From: CAYSBE01 sp046309355
GTDB lineage: Bacteria; Bacteroidota; Bacteroidia; UKL13-3
Direction of reading: 5' to 3'
Assembly (NCBI GenBank): GCA_046309355.1
Contig: JBKCPL010000067.1
Location: 1 to 34,254, forward strand
DNA: 34,254 nt
Part shown: positions 32,889 to 34,254 of the stretch, in pieces
How the letters are laid out: each line of letters starts with the position of its first letter
Position numbering within the stretch: the first letter of the stretch is position 1
Made by a program: the position numbers and the translations under genes
The notes under the pieces: generated by a model
Seen by the model: the letters and a program-made list of their open reading frames with translations, nothing else
Databases searched by the model: none
What the model was told of the DNA's origin: nothing

Positions 32889-34254
32889 TTACAAATTAGG
32901 CAGAAAGTCAACCAAAAGCATACGATTTGTAGCTTGTCCTCTATCACCATTGGAAATCCAAATATTTGACCCGACATTAAGAATGTTGTTATTTAACATG
33001 TTCAGATATCCGCCTGTTGGTGAAATTGCATAATAAATATTTCTATTATCAATATTTATATCTGAGATGTAATTTAGAATACACTCAGAAATGCAATCGT
33101 CATTAAATTGGGTATTTCGTTTTTTATATTTTAAATGATAGTCAATTATTTTATCGTCCCATTTTAATATCCCATATAAACCTGATAGAATTAAAATGTG
33201 TAGCTTACCTTCTGCGATTTTTTGTAAGAAACAATTTACTAACTCCCGATTATAAAGTTTACCACTATTCGTGCAATATCTTTCTAATGCTGGCAAGTAT
33301 GTATTTTGACAATTGAAAAAATAGTTTGCATCAACTTGAATTCTGTTTCTTTTTTTATTGAATTCTGTTGGATTATTTTCAATTGATTGGTTGTAATTAG
33401 CTAATGTTAATTGGCGTTTATTGTTAATGCATTCTGTTTCGAAATAGTTGCTTTGTAAACCATCACCACCAGCTGATTTCGAATTGGAACATCCAAGAAT
33501 TAATAATACTGGGGAGTCCTTTTTACGATTGGTTAACCTTTCGATAATTTCATTTTTACTCAATCCAGGAGACCAGGTATGTTCTGCTTTATACGTCTTC
33601 GGTCTTCCTCTTTTTTTCTTGGTGCTATTTTCAACCACTTTTTCTTCATCAACCTTATCACTGCAAACACGCACCGTTATTTCTTCTATGCCTTTATCCA
33701 GCATTTCTTGTTGTATTAACTTCCATCGTAGTTGGTTGTTTTTATTGGTGTCAATATTTTTGAAATAACCATAAATATTAATCTCTTTATTCCCTGTTGT
33801 TCTTTTTCCATTATTTTTACCTGATACATATAAAAACTCACTTGGTTTTTCTGAATTGTAAATTAAAATTTCACATTTGCCTGTGGGTAATCCTTCTATG
33901 CCCGATAATACATCGTGAACTGATTGTTCTTTGGTTACAGTAAATTCTTGGCAACCTTCTTTATCATAAATAATCTCGTAATTATTGATTGGTGATGCGG
34001 GTGGTTTATTATCGTTTTCTGCTGCCTTAACTTTCCCATTATTACCTTTATTACAACCTATACGTTCGCGGGTGTTATGCATAACTAATCCCCTGCGTAC
34101 TTTCAATTGCCTTGTTGGATGTTGTCCAGCATTAATACGTGCATTAGGATTGTTTTTTATGTTAAATAGCGGTTTAACAACTGAAATAAGATAATATTCA
34201 TCATTATCAATCTGCTCTTTAGTATTCGCTTCACCTAAATAAGAATGTACATCC
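32889..34254 (-). CDS. YaaA-like (SGLYG motif) protein with AT-hook, 5' end beyond window
   Basis: The frame is open to the right edge, so the N-terminus lies outside the window. A start at 34106 is only an internal TTG (Leu), and coding sequence clearly continues before it, giving at least 454 residues. Near the edge EYYLISVVKPLFN resembles the Glu segment of GIY-YIG nucleases (E-x2-LI-x3-KP-x-FN), which is suggestive only. The middle has KKKRGRPKTYK, an AT-hook. The last 200 residues hold LILGCSNSK, LPALERYC...GKLYNR and ILSGLYGILKWDDKIIDYHL, the pattern of the YaaA/DUF6884-like group, where SGLYG is a hallmark. YaaA itself binds DNA and lowers oxidative damage. Here a DNA-related role is likely, perhaps in defence or DNA modification, but this is inference. 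Confidence 0.8.
   Translation of the reverse strand, partial: DVHSYLGEANTKEQIDNDEYYLISVVKPLFNIKNNPNARINAGQHPTRQLKVRRGLVMHNTRERIGCNKGNNGKVKAAENDNKPPASPINNYEIIYDKEGCQEFTVTKEQSVHDVLSGIEGLPTGKCEILIYNSEKPSEFLYVSGKNNGKRTTGNKEINIYGYFKNIDTNKNNQLRWKLIQQEMLDKGIEEITVRVCSDKVDEEKVVENSTKKKRGRPKTYKAEHTWSPGLSKNEIIERLTNRKKDSPVLLILGCSNSKSAGGDGLQSNYFETECINNKRQLTLANYNQSIENNPTEFNKKRNRIQVDANYFFNCQNTYLPALERYCTNSGKLYNRELVNCFLQKIAEGKLHILILSGLYGILKWDDKIIDYHLKYKKRNTQFNDDCISECILNYISDINIDNRNIYYAISPTGGYLNMLNNNILNVGSNIWISNGDRGQATNRMLLVDFLPNL

Overview
The window looks like chromosomal DNA of a member of the Bacteroidota. The evidence is the set of families present (DUF2911, DUF2490, DUF3078, DUF6588, SIMPL, a bifunctional RibBA, an LptF/G permease of the Bacteroidota type, a LuxC-like acyl-CoA reductase beside a dicluster ferredoxin). 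Another sign is a recurring upstream element of the form TA-n(1-2)-TTTG(C), which matches the known Bacteroidota -7 promoter box. I cannot place it below phylum. No rRNA, tRNA, CRISPR array or intact insertion sequence was recognised.

Layout. (1) 1-4817, minus strand: the 5' part of a giant secreted protein. It has a signal peptide, a Reelin-like jelly roll, a PKD domain and at least 16 full HYR-like repeats of about 80 residues, and it runs off the left edge. A small secreted protein (4829-5299) precedes it by 11 bp. (2) 5470-11372, minus strand: a very tight operon, lptF/G-like permease > glycosyltransferase > ribBA > FlK-like hotdog thioesterase > SDR lacking the usual Tyr > DUF2911/TPR protein. 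Four of its junctions overlap by 1-4 bp. (3) 11379-16850, plus strand: unknown 196-aa protein, DUF2490 protein, lepA, and a large EF-hand membrane protein. (4) 16909-20418: a ferredoxin divergent from a LuxC-like reductase. The reductase 3' end overlaps that of kdsA, and a DUF6588 protein lies upstream of kdsA. Two strong minus-strand intrinsic terminators lie here. (5) 20590-28481: SIMPL protein, map, a coiled-coil lipoprotein that abuts map tail to tail, a cysteine desulfurase, a DUF3078 protein, a beta-barrel-like protein and a UvrD/PcrA helicase.

(6) 28482-34254 has a different character. A 623-bp stretch with no supportable gene is followed by AT-rich minus-strand genes. These are an edge-truncated protein with an AT-hook and a YaaA-like SGLYG domain, a lipoprotein, a possible broken small ORF, an unrecognised 338-aa protein, and a DUF2779 protein. 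The last carries a Cas4/RecB-like nuclease with four candidate Fe-S cysteines and a DEDD exonuclease in one chain, and starts 3 bp after the 338-aa gene. This is the most likely place for an undescribed system. The sequence supports a DNA-processing function for the DUF2779 protein, but nothing here proves defence.

Several start codons were moved from the longest ORF on the basis of signal peptides, family N-termini or promoter boxes: permease 11372 TTG, DUF2490 11956, SIMPL 20590, desulfurase 23039, DUF3078 24207, barrel protein 25210. Repeat counts, motif residues and palindromes were read directly. Family names come from recognition without a database search.
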